This document shows, in pieces, positions 1 through 9,819 of a DNA stretch of 64,000 nt (positions are counted from its first letter, which is position 1; each line of letters begins with the position of its first letter). The stretch lies in NCBI RefSeq assembly GCF_012328925.1, contig NZ_JAAXLS010000003.1:248001-312000 (forward strand), read 5' to 3'. The stretch comes from Amycolatopsis acididurans. Its GTDB lineage: Bacteria; Actinomycetota; Actinomycetes; Mycobacteriales; Pseudonocardiaceae. The notes under the pieces are model-generated. The model was given only the letters and a program-made list of their open reading frames with translations. It was not told the DNA's origin and did not search any database. The position numbers and the translations under genes were made by a program.

Positions 1-300
1 GCTGGGCTTGCGCATCCCGGACAGGGCACGCACGGCGTTCTCGACGACCTTGTCGTAGGCGGCGGCGCCTTCGGCCGAGGACCGCAGCCGGCCGAACTCG
101 CTGATGTCCGCACCCGCCGAGAAGTCCGTGCCCGCACCGGTGAGCACGAGGACCTTGAGCGCGGGATCGGCCTCCACCTCGGTCACGACGTCCGGGATCG
201 CCGACCACATGCCGTGCGTGATCGCGTTCTTCTTCTCCGGCCGCGCGAACGTCAGCAGCCCGATCTCGCCGTCCCGCGTGAACTCCAGCCCATCGACCAT
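1..300 (-). CDS. Enoyl-CoA hydratase/isomerase family protein, N-terminal part (runs off the window)
   Basis: This is the first 100 codons of a crotonase-fold protein, starting at the ATG at 298-300 and cut by the left edge. The frame reads MVDGLEFTRDGEIGLLTF, then a PEKKNAI-type segment, then a GAGTDFSAGADISEF segment. The last matches the crotonase oxyanion-hole region (GxxFSAGxD). Family members hydrate 2-enoyl-CoA or carry out related CoA-ester chemistry in the cytoplasm, but the catalytic acids that would fix the reaction lie outside the window. The next gene upstream on this strand is relA, whose stop is 22 bp away, so read-through is possible. Family assignment is firm; the substrate is unknown. 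Confidence 0.85.
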   Translation of the reverse strand, partial: MVDGLEFTRDGEIGLLTFARPEKKNAITHGMWSAIPDVVTEVEADPALKVLVLTGAGTDFSAGADISEFGRLRSSAEGAAAYDKVVENAVRALSGMRKPS

Positions 301-322
301 GGGACGACCCTAGCCGCCGCGG

Positions 323-2638
323 CTACGAGGCAGACGTGACTCGGTACACGTCGTAGACGCCCTCGACGCCGCGGACGACCTTGAGCACGTGGCCGAGGTG
401 CTTGGGGTCGCCCATCTCGAAGGCGAACCGGCTGACCGCGACCCGGTCCCGCGACGTGGTCACCGACGCGGACAGGATGTTGACCTTCTCGTCGGCCAGC
501 ACCTTCGTCACGTCCGAGAGCAGCCGGTGCCGGTCCAGGGCCTCGACCTGGATGGACACCAGGAACACCGAGTTCTCCGACGGCGCCCACTCGACCTCGA
601 CCAGCCGCTCCGGCTGCTTGCGCAGGTCTTCGGCGTTGGTGCAGTCGGTGCGGTGCACGCTCACGCCACCGCCGCGCGTGACGAAACCGAGGATCTCGTC
701 GCCCGGCACCGGGGTGCAGCAGCGCGCCAGCTTGGCCCACACGTCGCTCGCGCCCTTGACGATCACGCCGACGTCGCCCGCGCCGCGCCGCCGCGTCACG
801 GTGGACGGCGTGGACCGTGCGGCCAGCTCCTCCTCGGCCTCCTCGACGCCGCCGATCAGCGCGACCAGCCGCTGCACGACGTGCTTCGCGCTGGTGTGGC
901 CCTCGCCGACGGCCGCGTACAGCGAGCTGATGTCCGGGTGCCGCAGCTCGGCGGCCAGCGCGCCCATGGACTCGGCGGACACCAGCCGCTGCATGGGAAG
1001 GCCGACCTTGCGGATCTCCTTGGTGATCGCGTCCTTGCCCGCCTCGATCGCCTCGTCGCGGCGTTCCTTGGCGAACCACTGCCGGATCTTCGCGCGGGCC
1101 TTGGGCGAGCGCGCGAACTGCAGCCAGTCGCGGCTCGGTCCGGCGTTCTCCGCCTTGGACGTGAAGATCTCGACCACGTCGCCGTTCTCGAGCTTGCGCT
1201 CCAGCGCGACCAGCCTGCCGTTGACGCGCGCACCGATGCAGCGGTGCCCGACCTCGGTGTGCACGGCGTAGGCGAAGTCGACCGGTGTACCGCCGACCGG
1301 CAGGGTGACCACGTCACCCTTGGGCGTGAACACGAAGATCTCGCGGGCCGCGAGCTCGTAGCGCAGCGAATCGAGGAACTCGCCGGGGTCGGCGGCCTCA
1401 CGCTGCCAGTCGAGCAGCTGCCGCATCCACGCCATCTCGTCGACGTCGACGGCGGTGCCCTTGTGGGTGCCCTTGGTCTCCTTGTAGCGCCAGTGCGCCG
1501 CGATGCCGTACTCGGCGGTGTGGTGCATCTCGTAGGTGCGGATCTGCACCTCGAGCGGCTTGCCGTCCGGCCCGATCACGGTGGTGTGCAGCGACTGGTA
1601 CACGCCGAAGCGGGGCTGGGCGATGTAGTCCTTGAACCGGCCGGGCATCGGCTGCCACAGCGCGTGCACGACGCCCATGGCCGCGTAGCAGTCGCGCACG
1701 TCCTCGACCAGGATGCGCACGCCCACCAGGTCGTGGATGTCGTCGAGATCGCGGCCGCGCACGATCATCTTCTGGTGGATCGAGTAGTAGTGCTTGGGCC
1801 TGCCCTCGACCTTCGCGGTGATCCGTGAGTTGCCCAGGCTCGTGGTCAGCTCGTCGATCACCTTGCGCAGGTAGATGTCACGCGAGGGGGCGCGGTCGGC
1901 GACCAGGCGCACGATCTCGTCGTACTTCTTGGGCTGCAGGATCGCGAACGCGAGGTCCTCCAGCTCCCATTTCACCGTGGCCATGCCGAGCCGGTGCGCG
2001 AGCGGCGCGAGGACCTCCAGCGTCTCCTTCGCCTTGCGGGCCTGCTTCTCCGGCGGCAGGAACCGCATGGTGCGCATGTTGTGCAGCCGGTCGGCGAGCT
2101 TGATGACCAGCACGCGCGGATCGCGGGCCATCGCGATGACCATCTTGCGGATGGTCTCGGCCTCGGCCGCGGTGCCCAGCTTGACCTTGTCCAGCTTGGT
2201 CACGCCGTCGACGAGCTGGGCGACCTTGTCCCCGAAGTCCTCCGCCAGCTGCTCCAGCGAGTAGCCGGTGTCCTCCACCGTGTCGTGCAGCAGCGCCGCC
2301 ACCAGCGTCACGGTGTCCATGCCCAGCTCGGCCAGGATGGTGGCGACCGCGAGCGGGTGGGTGATGTAGGGGTCGCCGGACTTGCGCCGCTGGTCGCGGT
2401 GCAGCTCCTCGGCCACGTCGTAGGCGCGCTGCAACAGGCTCAGGTCGGCACCGGGGTGCAGCTCGCGGTGGATCGCGGCCAGCGGTTCGAGCACCTGCTT
2501 GACCGAGGCGGCACGCTGCGCCGTGATGCGCCGCGCCAGCCGGGCACGCACGCGGCGGGTGGCCGAGGGCGCCCTGGTGACGCCTTGATGCGTCAACGCG
2601 TTGTCGTGGGGCGCCGCTGAATCCAGCTCCTGGCTCAC
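323..2638 (-). CDS. relA: Bifunctional (p)ppGpp synthetase/hydrolase (RelA/SpoT, Rel)
   Basis: Long-form Rel protein of about 771 residues that makes and degrades the alarmone (p)ppGpp in the stringent response. Domains in order: an HD hydrolase with HDTVEDT near residue 118, a nucleotidyltransferase around 255-370 ([24 protein letters not shown]), a TGS domain around 430-490 ([12 protein letters not shown]), and a C-terminal ACT domain from about 690 that starts near [13 protein letters not shown]. The intact HD motif says the hydrolase is retained, as expected of the single Rel of actinobacteria. I chose the GTG at 2636-2638 because AGGAG sits 5 nt before it; a second GTG two codons upstream overlaps that site. 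apt lies upstream on the same strand. Confidence 0.97.
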   Translation of the reverse strand: MSQELDSAAPHDNALTHQGVTRAPSATRRVRARLARRITAQRAASVKQVLEPLAAIHRELHPGADLSLLQRAYDVAEELHRDQRRKSGDPYITHPLAVATILAELGMDTVTLVAALLHDTVEDTGYSLEQLAEDFGDKVAQLVDGVTKLDKVKLGTAAEAETIRKMVIAMARDPRVLVIKLADRLHNMRTMRFLPPEKQARKAKETLEVLAPLAHRLGMATVKWELEDLAFAILQPKKYDEIVRLVADRAPSRDIYLRKVIDELTTSLGNSRITAKVEGRPKHYYSIHQKMIVRGRDLDDIHDLVGVRILVEDVRDCYAAMGVVHALWQPMPGRFKDYIAQPRFGVYQSLHTTVIGPDGKPLEVQIRTYEMHHTAEYGIAAHWRYKETKGTHKGTAVDVDEMAWMRQLLDWQREAADPGEFLDSLRYELAAREIFVFTPKGDVVTLPVGGTPVDFAYAVHTEVGHRCIGARVNGRLVALERKLENGDVVEIFTSKAENAGPSRDWLQFARSPKARAKIRQWFAKERRDEAIEAGKDAITKEIRKVGLPMQRLVSAESMGALAAELRHPDISSLYAAVGEGHTSAKHVVQRLVALIGGVEEAEEELAARSTPSTVTRRRGAGDVGVIVKGASDVWAKLARCCTPVPGDEILGFVTRGGGVSVHRTDCTNAEDLRKQPERLVEVEWAPSENSVFLVSIQVEALDRHRLLSDVTKVLADEKVNILSASVTTSRDRVAVSRFAFEMGDPKHLGHVLKVVRGVEGVYDVYRVTSAS

Positions 2639-2723
2639 CCCCACCTCCTGCTCATCGCGCGTGCCGTACCTGGAACATCAAGCGTAACGCGCGTAGGCCG
2701 ACAGGCGGTGTACCGGCTGTGCT

Positions 2724-3242
2724 TCACACCACCTGCAGGGAGGACACCTTCCGCCCGCCGAGCGCGGCCCGGCCGTCCAGCGCGGCCAGCTCCAGCACCA
2801 CGGACACGCCGGAGACCACACCCCCGGCGTTCTCCAGCAGCGTGCACGCCGCGTTGACGGTGCCGCCGGTGGCCAGCACGTCGTCCACGACCGCGACCCG
2901 CGCGCCGGTGCGCACGACGTTCTCCGGCAGTTCGAGCGTGGCCGTGCCGTACTCCAGCGCGTAGTCCACCCGCCCGGCCACCGAGGGCAGTTTGCCGGGT
3001 TTGCGCACCAGCACCACGCCCAGCCCGCGCGCGTAGCCGACGGCGGCGGCGAGCATGAACCCCCGCGCCTCGACCGCCGCCAGCAGCTCCACGTCGGGCT
3101 CGACCGTCCCGGCCAGCGCGTCGGTCACGGCCGCGAAGCCGGGACCGTGCGCGAACAACGGCGACAGGTCACGGAACAGCACGCCCGGTTCCGGAAAGTC
3201 CGGGATCTCGGCGATCAGGCCGAGCGCCTCGTCCAGATTCAC
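2724..3242 (-). CDS. apt: Adenine phosphoribosyltransferase
   Basis: 172-residue cytoplasmic purine-salvage enzyme that joins adenine to PRPP to give AMP. The PRPP-binding loop VAVVDDVLATGGT is at about 116-128. The N-terminal PDFPEPGVLFRDLSPLF segment matches the apt substrate-site region (usually FPxxGIxFxDI). The GTG start follows the secF stop by 3 bp, so it is the downstream member of a secD-secF-apt transcription unit. That order, followed by relA, is also found in mycobacteria and links salvage and (p)ppGpp metabolism by position. Length is normal for the family. Confidence 0.95.
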   Translation of the reverse strand: MNLDEALGLIAEIPDFPEPGVLFRDLSPLFAHGPGFAAVTDALAGTVEPDVELLAAVEARGFMLAAAVGYARGLGVVLVRKPGKLPSVAGRVDYALEYGTATLELPENVVRTGARVAVVDDVLATGGTVNAACTLLENAGGVVSGVSVVLELAALDGRAALGGRKVSSLQVV

Positions 3243-3245
3243 GCC

Positions 3246-4469
3246 TCAGCGCTTCCGCTTGCCCGAGGGCCTTCCGCGCCGTGGCGAGCGCGGCGCCGAC
3301 TTCGGGGTGCGCGCCGGGACACTGGCCGCCGCCGCGTACGCCTTTTCCTTGCGCAGCTCGGCTTCCAGCTCCTCGTCGTCGCTCGCGTCGAAGTGCTCCT
3401 CGGCCTCGGCCTTCTCCTGCTCGCTCGCGCGGCGGGCACGCCGGGCCATCACCCGGGCGGCCTGCTCCTTGTACTTCGGGTTGCGCATCTTGAAGTCGAC
3501 CAGCAGCGGCGTGGCCAGGCCCAGCGAGGACAGCACGCCAGCGAGCATGCCGGTGAGCTGCACGAGCGCGAGATCCTGCAGGGTGCCCGCGCCGAGCAGG
3601 ATGTAGCCGACGACCAGCAGGCCCAGCACCGGCAGCAACGCGATGATCGCGGTGTTGATCGAGCGCATCAGCGTCTGGTTCAGCGCGAGGTTCGCGGCTT
3701 CGGCGTAGGTCCGCCTGGTCAGCCCGAGCAGCCCGCGCGTGTTCTCCTTGACCTTGTCGAACACCACCACGGTGTCGTACAGGGAGAACCCGAGAATGGT
3801 GAGCAGGCCGATCACCGTCGCCGGAGTGACCTCGAAGCCCACGAGCGAGTAGATGCCCGCGGTGACCACGATGTCGTGTACCAGCGCGACGAGTGCCGAG
3901 ACCGCCATCCAGCGTTCGAAGTAGATCGACAGGAACACCGTCACCAGCACCATGAACACCGCGAGGGCGATCAGCGCCTGCCGGGAGATCTCGCCACCCC
4001 ACGACGCGCTCACCGCGCTGTCGCTGATGACCTGCTCGCTGGCCTGGCCGTTCGAGCCGACCGGCTGCAACTCGGTGAACAGCGACTGCTTGACCTTGCC
4101 GACCTGGTCCGCGGTCAGCGTCTCCGACCGCAGCTGGATCGTGGCCGCGGCACCGACGCCGACCGACTGCGCCGAGGAGGGCTGCTGGTTCAGCGCATCG
4201 GAGAACGAGCGCTTCGCCTCGTCGACGGTGATCACGCCGTGCGTGCCCTTGGCGGGCAACTGGATCAGCGTGCCGCCCTCGAACTCGATGCCGAGGTTGA
4301 AGCCGCGGATCCCGATCGACAACAGGCACACCAGCACCAGTGCGCCGAAGAAGACGTACCACCGCTTGCGCTTGCCGACGATGTCGAACGCGCCCGTGCC
4401 CACGTAGAGCCGGTGGAAGACGCTTTCCTTCTTCTTCGCGGCAGGCGTGCTCTGCTCAGTGCTGGCCAC
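3246..4469 (-). CDS. secF: Protein translocase subunit SecF
   Basis: 407-residue inner-membrane subunit of the SecDF complex, which uses the proton-motive force to help pull secreted proteins through SecYEG. It has the SecF signature GIEFEGGT after the first transmembrane helix (near residue 60), a periplasmic P4 domain, and five further helices including the conserved VHDIVVTAGIYS and SLYDTVVVFDKVKEN segments. The C-terminus is an actinobacterial extension rich in charge, ending in a basic RGRPSGKRKR tail. The GTG start follows the secD stop by one base, so the two subunits are probably translated as a coupled pair. Confidence 0.97.
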   Translation of the reverse strand: MASTEQSTPAAKKKESVFHRLYVGTGAFDIVGKRKRWYVFFGALVLVCLLSIGIRGFNLGIEFEGGTLIQLPAKGTHGVITVDEAKRSFSDALNQQPSSAQSVGVGAAATIQLRSETLTADQVGKVKQSLFTELQPVGSNGQASEQVISDSAVSASWGGEISRQALIALAVFMVLVTVFLSIYFERWMAVSALVALVHDIVVTAGIYSLVGFEVTPATVIGLLTILGFSLYDTVVVFDKVKENTRGLLGLTRRTYAEAANLALNQTLMRSINTAIIALLPVLGLLVVGYILLGAGTLQDLALVQLTGMLAGVLSSLGLATPLLVDFKMRNPKYKEQAARVMARRARRASEQEKAEAEEHFDASDDEELEAELRKEKAYAAAASVPARTPKSAPRSPRRGRPSGKRKR

Positions 4470-4470
4470 C

Positions 4471-6045
4471 TCACGCCTCCTTCGCGGCCGCGGCGGCGGC
4501 TTTACGGCTGGCCCGGCGCTGCGTGGCGAGCGTCTGCACGCCGCCGAGGCCGGTGAGCTTCGGGTTGGACAGGGACTTCGACCGCGTCGCGAGCACCACC
4601 AGCGGATGCGTCACCAGGAACACCACGACCAGGTCGAGCACGGTGGACATACCGAGGGTGAACGCGAAGCCCTGGACGTCGCCGACCGCGATCGCGTAGA
4701 GCACCGCGGAGGCCAGGAACATGACCGCGTCGGAGGCGAGGATCGTGCGCCGCGCCCGTACCCAGCCGCGCGGCACCGCGGACCGGAACGTTCTGCCCTC
4801 GCGTATCTCGTCCTTCAGCCGTTCGAAGAACACGACGAACGAGTCCGCGGTGACACCGATCGAGATGATGAACCCGGCGACACCGGCGAGGTCGAGGGTG
4901 AACCCGATCCACCGCCCCAGCAGCACCAGCACCCCGTAGACGACGACGCCGGACAGCGCGAGCGACACGATGGTGAGCGCGCCGAGCAGGCGGTAGTAGA
5001 ACAGGCAGTAGACGAACACCAGCGCCAGTCCGACACCGCCGGCGATCAGTCCGGCCTCCAGGGAGGCCAGACCCAGCGTGGCGGACACCGTGGTGGCGTC
5101 GGAGGACGTGAACGACAGCGGCAGCGAGCCGTATTTAAGGATGTCGGCGAGATCCTTGGTCTGCTGCTGGGTGAACTGGCCGCTGATCTGGGTGTTGCCG
5201 TCGACGATCGCGTTCTGCACGGTCGGCGCGGACACCACCTGCGTGTCGAGCACGAAGGCGGCCTGCTGGTTGATGTTCTTGGTGGTGAAGTCGGCCCAGG
5301 TCGACCGGCCGCCGGACTTGAACGTCAGGTCCACGGTCCAGCCCGCCTTGCCCTGCGCGGGCGGCGAGGACACCGCGTTGTCGATCTCGGTGCCCTGCAG
5401 GAACACGGGGCCGAGCAGGTACTTCTGCGCCCCGTCCTGGCTGCACGCCAGCAACGGAAGGTTCGGATCGTCGTTGCCCTGCAACGGATCCTGGGTGGAG
5501 CAGGTGAACGCCGACAGCGCCTGCTGCGCGGTGGCCGCCGGGGCGAGGCCGTCCCCGCTGCCGGTCACCAGCGCCGGATCCTGCCGGGTCGCCTTGGCCT
5601 GCTGGATCGCCTGCGCCGACTGCTCGGCGGCGGTTCCCGGCGGCGGCGCGGCCGGCGGCGCGGTCGCCTGCTGCGCGTCGAGCACCTTGCGGATGCCCAG
5701 CTTGGCGGTCTGCCCCAGCTTCTTGGCCTGGTCGCCCTGCGCGCCGGGCACCGTGATCACGATGTTGTTGCCGTCGAGGATGACCTCGGTGCCACTCACG
5801 CCGATGCCGTTGACGCGGCGCTCGATGATCTGGCGCGCCTGGTTGAGCGAGTCCTTCGACGGCGCCGATCCGTCCGGGGTGCGCGCGGTCAGCGTGACCC
5901 GGGTGCCGCCCTGCAGGTCGATGCCCAGTTTCGGCGTCGGCTTCCCGCCGCCGGTGAAGAACACCAGCGCGTAGAGCACGACCACGATCAGTACGAAAAA
6001 GCCGAGATAGCGGCCTGGACGGATCCGCCCGGCGGGTGGTGCCAC
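4471..6045 (-). CDS. secD: Protein translocase subunit SecD
   Basis: 524-residue partner of SecF. The N-terminal helix (about 14-31) is followed by the SecD signature LGIDLQGGTRVTL (39-51), a large extracytoplasmic domain, and a C-terminal set of five helices with the SGVVVYGVLVLLGRW and GVTADSFVVFFERLKDE motifs. An Ala/Pro/Gln-rich insert near residues 130-160 lies in the periplasmic domain; such inserts are usual in actinobacterial SecD. The GTG start at 6043-6045 has AGGAG about 10 nt upstream. yajC lies upstream, separated by 185 bp containing a strong hairpin. Confidence 0.97.
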   Translation of the reverse strand: MAPPAGRIRPGRYLGFFVLIVVVLYALVFFTGGGKPTPKLGIDLQGGTRVTLTARTPDGSAPSKDSLNQARQIIERRVNGIGVSGTEVILDGNNIVITVPGAQGDQAKKLGQTAKLGIRKVLDAQQATAPPAAPPPGTAAEQSAQAIQQAKATRQDPALVTGSGDGLAPAATAQQALSAFTCSTQDPLQGNDDPNLPLLACSQDGAQKYLLGPVFLQGTEIDNAVSSPPAQGKAGWTVDLTFKSGGRSTWADFTTKNINQQAAFVLDTQVVSAPTVQNAIVDGNTQISGQFTQQQTKDLADILKYGSLPLSFTSSDATTVSATLGLASLEAGLIAGGVGLALVFVYCLFYYRLLGALTIVSLALSGVVVYGVLVLLGRWIGFTLDLAGVAGFIISIGVTADSFVVFFERLKDEIREGRTFRSAVPRGWVRARRTILASDAVMFLASAVLYAIAVGDVQGFAFTLGMSTVLDLVVVFLVTHPLVVLATRSKSLSNPKLTGLGGVQTLATQRRASRKAAAAAAKEA

Positions 6046-6135
6046 TGTGGTCGTTCTCCTCGGGAATGGGTCTTGGACTGGTGCCCCGCTGACAGATCCC
6101 GGACCTTACTCCCCTGCCCGTGAACGCAGCGTTGC

Positions 6136-6163
6136 CCCCGGCGTCAGATCGGTGACGCCGGGG
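6136..6163. terminator. Hairpin between yajC and secD, possible terminator
   Basis: Perfect 11-bp inverted repeat CCCCGGCGTCA / TGACGCCGGGG with a 6-nt loop. It lies downstream of yajC and upstream of secD on the minus strand. No T-run follows, as is common for actinobacterial terminators. It could end part of the yajC transcripts and so set a different level for secDF. The remaining bases of the 6046-6230 gap show no ORF or other clear signal. Confidence 0.5.
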
Positions 6164-6230
6164 TGCAGCCTAGGCAACCGGCCTCAGAGCCCGTTTTCCG
6201 CCCCTGTGCAGGGCAAATAGGTTACGGGGC

Positions 6231-6626
6231 TTACTTGCTCGGCTTGTGCTCGAGCGGCGGTGCGACCTGCGGCCCGGAGGCCTCGTCCTCGGCCTTGTCC
6301 ACCACCGGCTCGGCCGTGGTGACCGCCTCGTCCTCGGTCTCCTCGGCCTCGAGGTCGTCCACCTGCGGCGCGACCTTCTCGCGCACCGCCTGCCGCAGCC
6401 AGGTGGTCACCAAGCCGGGCGCGATCTCGATGTCGATCGTGGTGTCGCCGCTCGCGTCGGCCACGGTGCCGTACAGGCCCGAGGTGGTCATCACGCGGTC
6501 ACCCTCGGTGAGGCTGCCCAGCAGCTTCTGCTGCTCCTGCGCGGCACGCTTCTGCTTGCGTGTCCCCATGATCAGCGGGATCGCCACGACCAGCATGAGG
6601 AGCAACGGCAGGAAAAGCTGATTCAT
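6231..6626 (-). CDS. yajC: Preprotein translocase auxiliary subunit YajC
   Basis: 131-residue single-pass membrane protein that associates with SecDF. A hydrophobic helix (about 3-20) is followed by the RKQKRAAQEQQKLLGSL linker and the family core EGDRVMTTSGLYGTVAD. The C-terminal 45 residues are an acidic tail (EAEETEDEAVTTAEP) typical of high-GC Gram-positive YajC. Start is the ATG at 6624-6626. It sits between ruvB and secD on the same strand, as in mycobacteria. Confidence 0.93.
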   Translation of the reverse strand: MNQLFLPLLLMLVVAIPLIMGTRKQKRAAQEQQKLLGSLTEGDRVMTTSGLYGTVADASGDTTIDIEIAPGLVTTWLRQAVREKVAPQVDDLEAEETEDEAVTTAEPVVDKAEDEASGPQVAPPLEHKPSK

Positions 6627-6721
6627 GATTCTCCATTCGGCACACGCGGCGCGCGCGCCTATTTGTCCGGATGTACTCTATCGAGTGTGCCAGGTGCTAC
6701 CGCAAAGCTCAGCACCCGGCT

Positions 6722-7792
6722 TCAATCGAACAGACTCGATTGCTCCGAACGGCCGTAATCCGCGGGCGGTCGCAGGCCCAGATGCTCCCACGCGGTCGCG
6801 GTGGCCACTCGTCCTCGTGGAGTCCGCGCGAGCATACCTGCCCTCACCAGGTACGGCTCGCACACCTCCTCCACCGTAGTCGGCTCCTCACCGACAGCCA
6901 CCGCGAGCGTGGACACCCCGACCGGTCCCCCGCCGAAGGAGTTGACCAGCGCCGAAAGCACCGCGCGGTCGAGCCGGTCCAGGCCCAGCTCGTCCACGTC
7001 GTAGACCTCGAGCGCCGCGCGCGTCACCTCCAGCGTGATCCGGCCGTCCGCGCGCACCTCGGCGTAGTCCCGGACGCGGCGCAGCAGCCGGTTCGCGATC
7101 CGGGGTGTGCCGCGCGAGCGCCGCGCGATCTCCGCGCTGCCCTCGGGGTCGATCGCGATGCCGAGGATCGTCGCCGCGCGCGTGACCACCAGGTCCAGCT
7201 CGTCGTCGCCGTAGAACTCCATCTGGCCGGTGAAGCCGAAGCGGTCGCGCAGCGGCCCGGTCAGCGCACCGGACCGGGTGGTGGCCCCGACCAGCGTGAA
7301 CGGCGCGATCTCCAGCGGGATGCTGGTGGCGCCGGGCCCCTTGCCGACGACGACGTCGACCCGGAAGTCCTCCATCGCCAGGTACAGCATCTCCTCGGCG
7401 GGGCGGGCGATCCGGTGGATCTCGTCGATGAACAGGACATCGCCCTCGGCGAGGTTGGACAGCATCGCGGCGAGGTCGCCGGCCCGTTCGAGCGCGGGAC
7501 CCGAGGTGATGCGGATCGAGGCGTCCAGCTCCTCGGCGATGATCATGGCGAGGCTCGTCTTGCCGAGCCCCGGTGGGCCGGACAGCAGCACGTGATCAGG
7601 CGGAACCCCGCGCCGGCGCGCGCTCTCCAGCACCAGTTCCAGCTGCTCACGCACCCGCGGCTGGCCGACGAACTCGGCGAGCTTGCGCGGCCGCAGCGTC
7701 GTCTCGACCTCACGCTCGCCCGTCTGTGGCAGCGCCGAGAGCGTCTCGTCGTGCTGATCGGCGTCGAAGTCGGTCACGCTCTCATCGTGCAT
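6722..7792 (-). CDS. ruvB: Holliday junction branch migration ATPase RuvB
   Basis: 356-residue AAA+ motor that drives branch migration of Holliday junctions with RuvA. Walker A GPPGLGKT is at 72-79, Walker B FIDEIH near 121-126, and sensor 1 GATTRSG follows at about 170. The arginine-finger and sensor 2 region (GPLRDRFG, then [17 protein letters not shown]) is intact, and a winged-helix C-terminal domain ends the protein. An acidic N-terminal extension (about 25 residues) precedes the core. The ATG start is 9 bp after the ruvA stop; ruvC-ruvA-ruvB form one operon. Confidence 0.98.
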   Translation of the reverse strand: MHDESVTDFDADQHDETLSALPQTGEREVETTLRPRKLAEFVGQPRVREQLELVLESARRRGVPPDHVLLSGPPGLGKTSLAMIIAEELDASIRITSGPALERAGDLAAMLSNLAEGDVLFIDEIHRIARPAEEMLYLAMEDFRVDVVVGKGPGATSIPLEIAPFTLVGATTRSGALTGPLRDRFGFTGQMEFYGDDELDLVVTRAATILGIAIDPEGSAEIARRSRGTPRIANRLLRRVRDYAEVRADGRITLEVTRAALEVYDVDELGLDRLDRAVLSALVNSFGGGPVGVSTLAVAVGEEPTTVEEVCEPYLVRAGMLARTPRGRVATATAWEHLGLRPPADYGRSEQSSLFD

Positions 7793-7801
7793 GCTCGCGC
7801 C

Positions 7802-8398
7802 TTAACGCTTGCGCCCGAGGGTGGTCAGCGCGGCCCGCAGCACGGACGAGGTGTCCGACTGCTCGCCTGCCGCCAGCACCTTCTCGACCGCCTGTTCGGC
7901 CTGCTTGGCGGGGAAACCGAGCCCGGTCAGCGCCTCGACCACCTCGCCGCGCACGGCCGATCCCGCGGTGGCGGGCGCGGCGTCCGGGCCCGGCGCGGCG
8001 GCGGTGACCTTGTCCCGCAGTTCGAGGGTGAGCCGCTCGGCGCCCTTGCGGCCGATGCCGGGCACCTGGGTGAGCACGGTGATGTTGCCTTCGGACAGCG
8101 CGGTGCGCAGCTTGTCCGGGTCGAGTACGGCCAGGGCCGCCAGCGCGAGCCTCGGCCCGATCCCGGACACCGTCTGCAGCAGGCCGAACAGCTCCCGAGC
8201 GTCGGCCTCGGCGAACCCGAACAGGGTCAGCGAATCCTCGCGCACCACCAGCGCGGTGTGCAGCATGGTCTGCTCGCCGCGGCGCAGCATCGCCAGTGTG
8301 GCCGGCGTGGCCTGCACCGCGAGCCCGACGCCGCCGACCTCGACGACCACGTGGTCGAGCCCGATCGAGAGCACCTGCCCCCGTACCGACGAGATCAT
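7802..8398 (-). CDS. ruvA: Holliday junction DNA helicase subunit RuvA
   Basis: 198-residue protein that binds four-way junctions as a tetramer and loads RuvB. It starts [13 protein letters not shown], the usual OB-fold beginning, has the paired helix-hairpin-helix region ([17 protein letters not shown] and [20 protein letters not shown]), and ends with a RuvB-contacting domain III ([15 protein letters not shown]). The ATG overlaps the ruvC stop (ATGA), which fixes the start. The reading frame extends upstream but that part is only the ruvC shadow. Confidence 0.97.
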   Translation of the reverse strand: MISSVRGQVLSIGLDHVVVEVGGVGLAVQATPATLAMLRRGEQTMLHTALVVREDSLTLFGFAEADARELFGLLQTVSGIGPRLALAALAVLDPDKLRTALSEGNITVLTQVPGIGRKGAERLTLELRDKVTAAAPGPDAAPATAGSAVRGEVVEALTGLGFPAKQAEQAVEKVLAAGEQSDTSSVLRAALTTLGRKR

Positions 8399-8973
8399 CG
8401 CGCCGCTCCCTTCGCTTTCTTCGCCGCCGCGGCCAGCCGCGCCTTGTGCGCCTTCGCCAGCTCCGCCGCGCGCGCCTCCGCCTCGGCCAGCCGCGCCCGC
8501 ATCGGCTCGCGCCACAGATGGCAGATCGCCAGCGCGAGCGCGTCGGCGGCGTCGGCGGGGCTCGGCGCCTCGGCGAGCCCCAGCAGCCGCGTCACCATAC
8601 CGGTCACCTGGGCCTTGTCGGCGCGGCCCGAGCCCGTCACGGCGGCCTTGACCTCGCTCGGCGTGTGGAACACGACCGGAAGGCCGCGGCGCGCGGCCGA
8701 CAGCGCGACCACTCCCCCGGCCTGCGCGGTGCCCATCACGGTGCGGACGTTGTGCTGGCTGAACACCCGCTCCACGGCCACCGCCTCGGGCCGGTAGCGG
8801 TCGAGCCATTCCTCCACGGCCTCGGACACGCGCAGCAGGCGGGTGGCCAGCGAGGCGTCCACGGGGGTACGCACGACGTCCACCGCCACGCAGCTGACCG
8901 CACGGCCCTTTCCGCCGTCCACCACACCGAGCCCGCACCGCGTCAGCCCGGGGTCGACACCGAGCACTCGCAC
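8395..8973 (-). CDS. ruvC: Crossover junction endodeoxyribonuclease RuvC
   Basis: 192-residue resolvase that cuts Holliday junctions. The first catalytic aspartate is in RVLGVDPGL (D7), followed by the VERVF segment carrying the catalytic glutamate, and by the C-terminal [14 protein letters not shown] helix with the last two aspartates. I chose the GTG at 8971-8973: GGGAGG is 7 nt upstream and the protein then begins MRVLGVDPG as in other RuvC. A frame extension to 9021 would add 16 residues with no family support. The C-terminal tail is Ala/Lys rich. Confidence 0.96.
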   Translation of the reverse strand: MRVLGVDPGLTRCGLGVVDGGKGRAVSCVAVDVVRTPVDASLATRLLRVSEAVEEWLDRYRPEAVAVERVFSQHNVRTVMGTAQAGGVVALSAARRGLPVVFHTPSEVKAAVTGSGRADKAQVTGMVTRLLGLAEAPSPADAADALALAICHLWREPMRARLAEAEARAAELAKAHKARLAAAAKKAKGAAR

Positions 8974-9064
8974 CTGATCGCCTCCCAACCCGAACACCAG
9001 TTCGGAGGCTACCGGTAGCACCCCTGCCCGCCCGGCAGGACGCGCCGGACGGCACGAATGTCCA

Positions 9065-9598
9065 CTATGGACCGTCGATGCCGGGTGTCCAGCACTCGGG
9101 ACGGCCGCTCTCGGTCAGCACCGGCTGCCATTGCGCGAAACCCTCGGGCGCGTCGGCGTCCCACGGCCATTTGCCCTCCGGCGTGGCGACGATGATCTGC
9201 AGCGCGGGGAAGTCACCGTCGGGGTAGACGACGAACGCGCTGCCGAAGTATTCGGCGTAGTGGCTGGGATGCACGTGCTCGAAGGTGACCGGCACGCCCT
9301 CGAAGAAATCGTCGTAGATCTTGCCGACCTCGAACGGGCCGCCGGTGGCCGCGCGGTCCACATAGGCGTCCAGCAGGATCTGCGCCATGCGTTCGGGAAG
9401 ACCGATCACGACGGCTTCCGGCACCTGGTGCGCCGCCCACACACAGGCCGTGAAGCAGAAGCCGGAACCCTTGTCGTCGGCGGGAACCGAGATGACCGCG
9501 TTGCCGCGCCGCTCCGCCTCGGCGACGATCCACTCGAGCAGTTCGTGATCTTCGGGTGCGAGGGTCTCCGCGTCGGTCTCGATCGTCACGGCGGGCAT
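9065..9598 (-). CDS. DUF4262 domain-containing protein
   Basis: 177-residue cytoplasmic protein without signal peptide or membrane segment. The pattern [20 protein letters not shown], then [18 protein letters not shown], then the C-terminal [16 protein letters not shown] block matches the DUF4262 family (usual block ALQVVWPD..G.FPWD). The biochemical function of this family is not known to me. I placed the start at the ATG at 9596-9598; the frame opens 14 codons further upstream but with unusual Cys/Arg content. It is flanked by ruvC and by a bidirectional terminator, so it is probably transcribed alone. Confidence 0.7.
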   Translation of the reverse strand: MPAVTIETDAETLAPEDHELLEWIVAEAERRGNAVISVPADDKGSGFCFTACVWAAHQVPEAVVIGLPERMAQILLDAYVDRAATGGPFEVGKIYDDFFEGVPVTFEHVHPSHYAEYFGSAFVVYPDGDFPALQIIVATPEGKWPWDADAPEGFAQWQPVLTESGRPECWTPGIDGP

Positions 9599-9640
9599 TC
9601 TGCCGTACGCGATCGCGCACGTACAGTACCGGGCACGCAA

Positions 9641-9674
9641 AAAGTCCCGGTATGCCTTGGCACACCGGGACTTT
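9641..9674. terminator. Strong bidirectional hairpin between yebC and the DUF4262 gene
   Basis: Perfect 11-bp stem AAAGTCCCGGT / ACCGGGACTTT; the loop contains a second short stem TGCC-TT-GGCA, so the two can stack. An A-run precedes it on the plus strand, giving a U-run for minus-strand transcripts. It is well placed to stop transcription coming from yebC. Confidence 0.75.
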
Positions 9675-9690
9675 CCGTTTCCGGGGTCTT

Positions 9691-9819
9691 CCTCAGACCT
9701 CGGCGAGCACCTCGTCGTTCTTCCTCAGACCTCGGCCAGCACCTCGTCCGGGACGTGGAATTGAACGCAGTGCGTAGACGTTCTTCCTCAGACCTCGGCC
9801 AGCACCTCGTCCGGGACGT
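9691..9819. repeat. Tandem partial copies of the 3' end of yebC
   Basis: The last part of yebC occurs three times. The copy inside the gene (9781-9819) and a second copy at 9718-9756 are identical over 39 bp. A third, shorter copy lies at about 9688-9712. Each encodes DEVLAEV plus a TGA stop when read from the minus strand. The first two copies are 63 bp apart (21 codons, in frame across the stop); the second and third are 32 bp apart. The 24 bp between the first two copies still resemble the corresponding part of yebC, with a small insertion. Confidence 0.85.

Noticed and set aside
310..324. TAGCCG-CCG-CGGCTA hairpin at the relA stop
   Set aside because: Only a 6-bp stem, overlapping the stop codon, and without a T-run; too weak to call a terminator.
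389..1828. Plus-strand frame opposite relA
   Set aside because: Low-complexity shadow of the relA coding strand, with no start signal and no recognisable domain.
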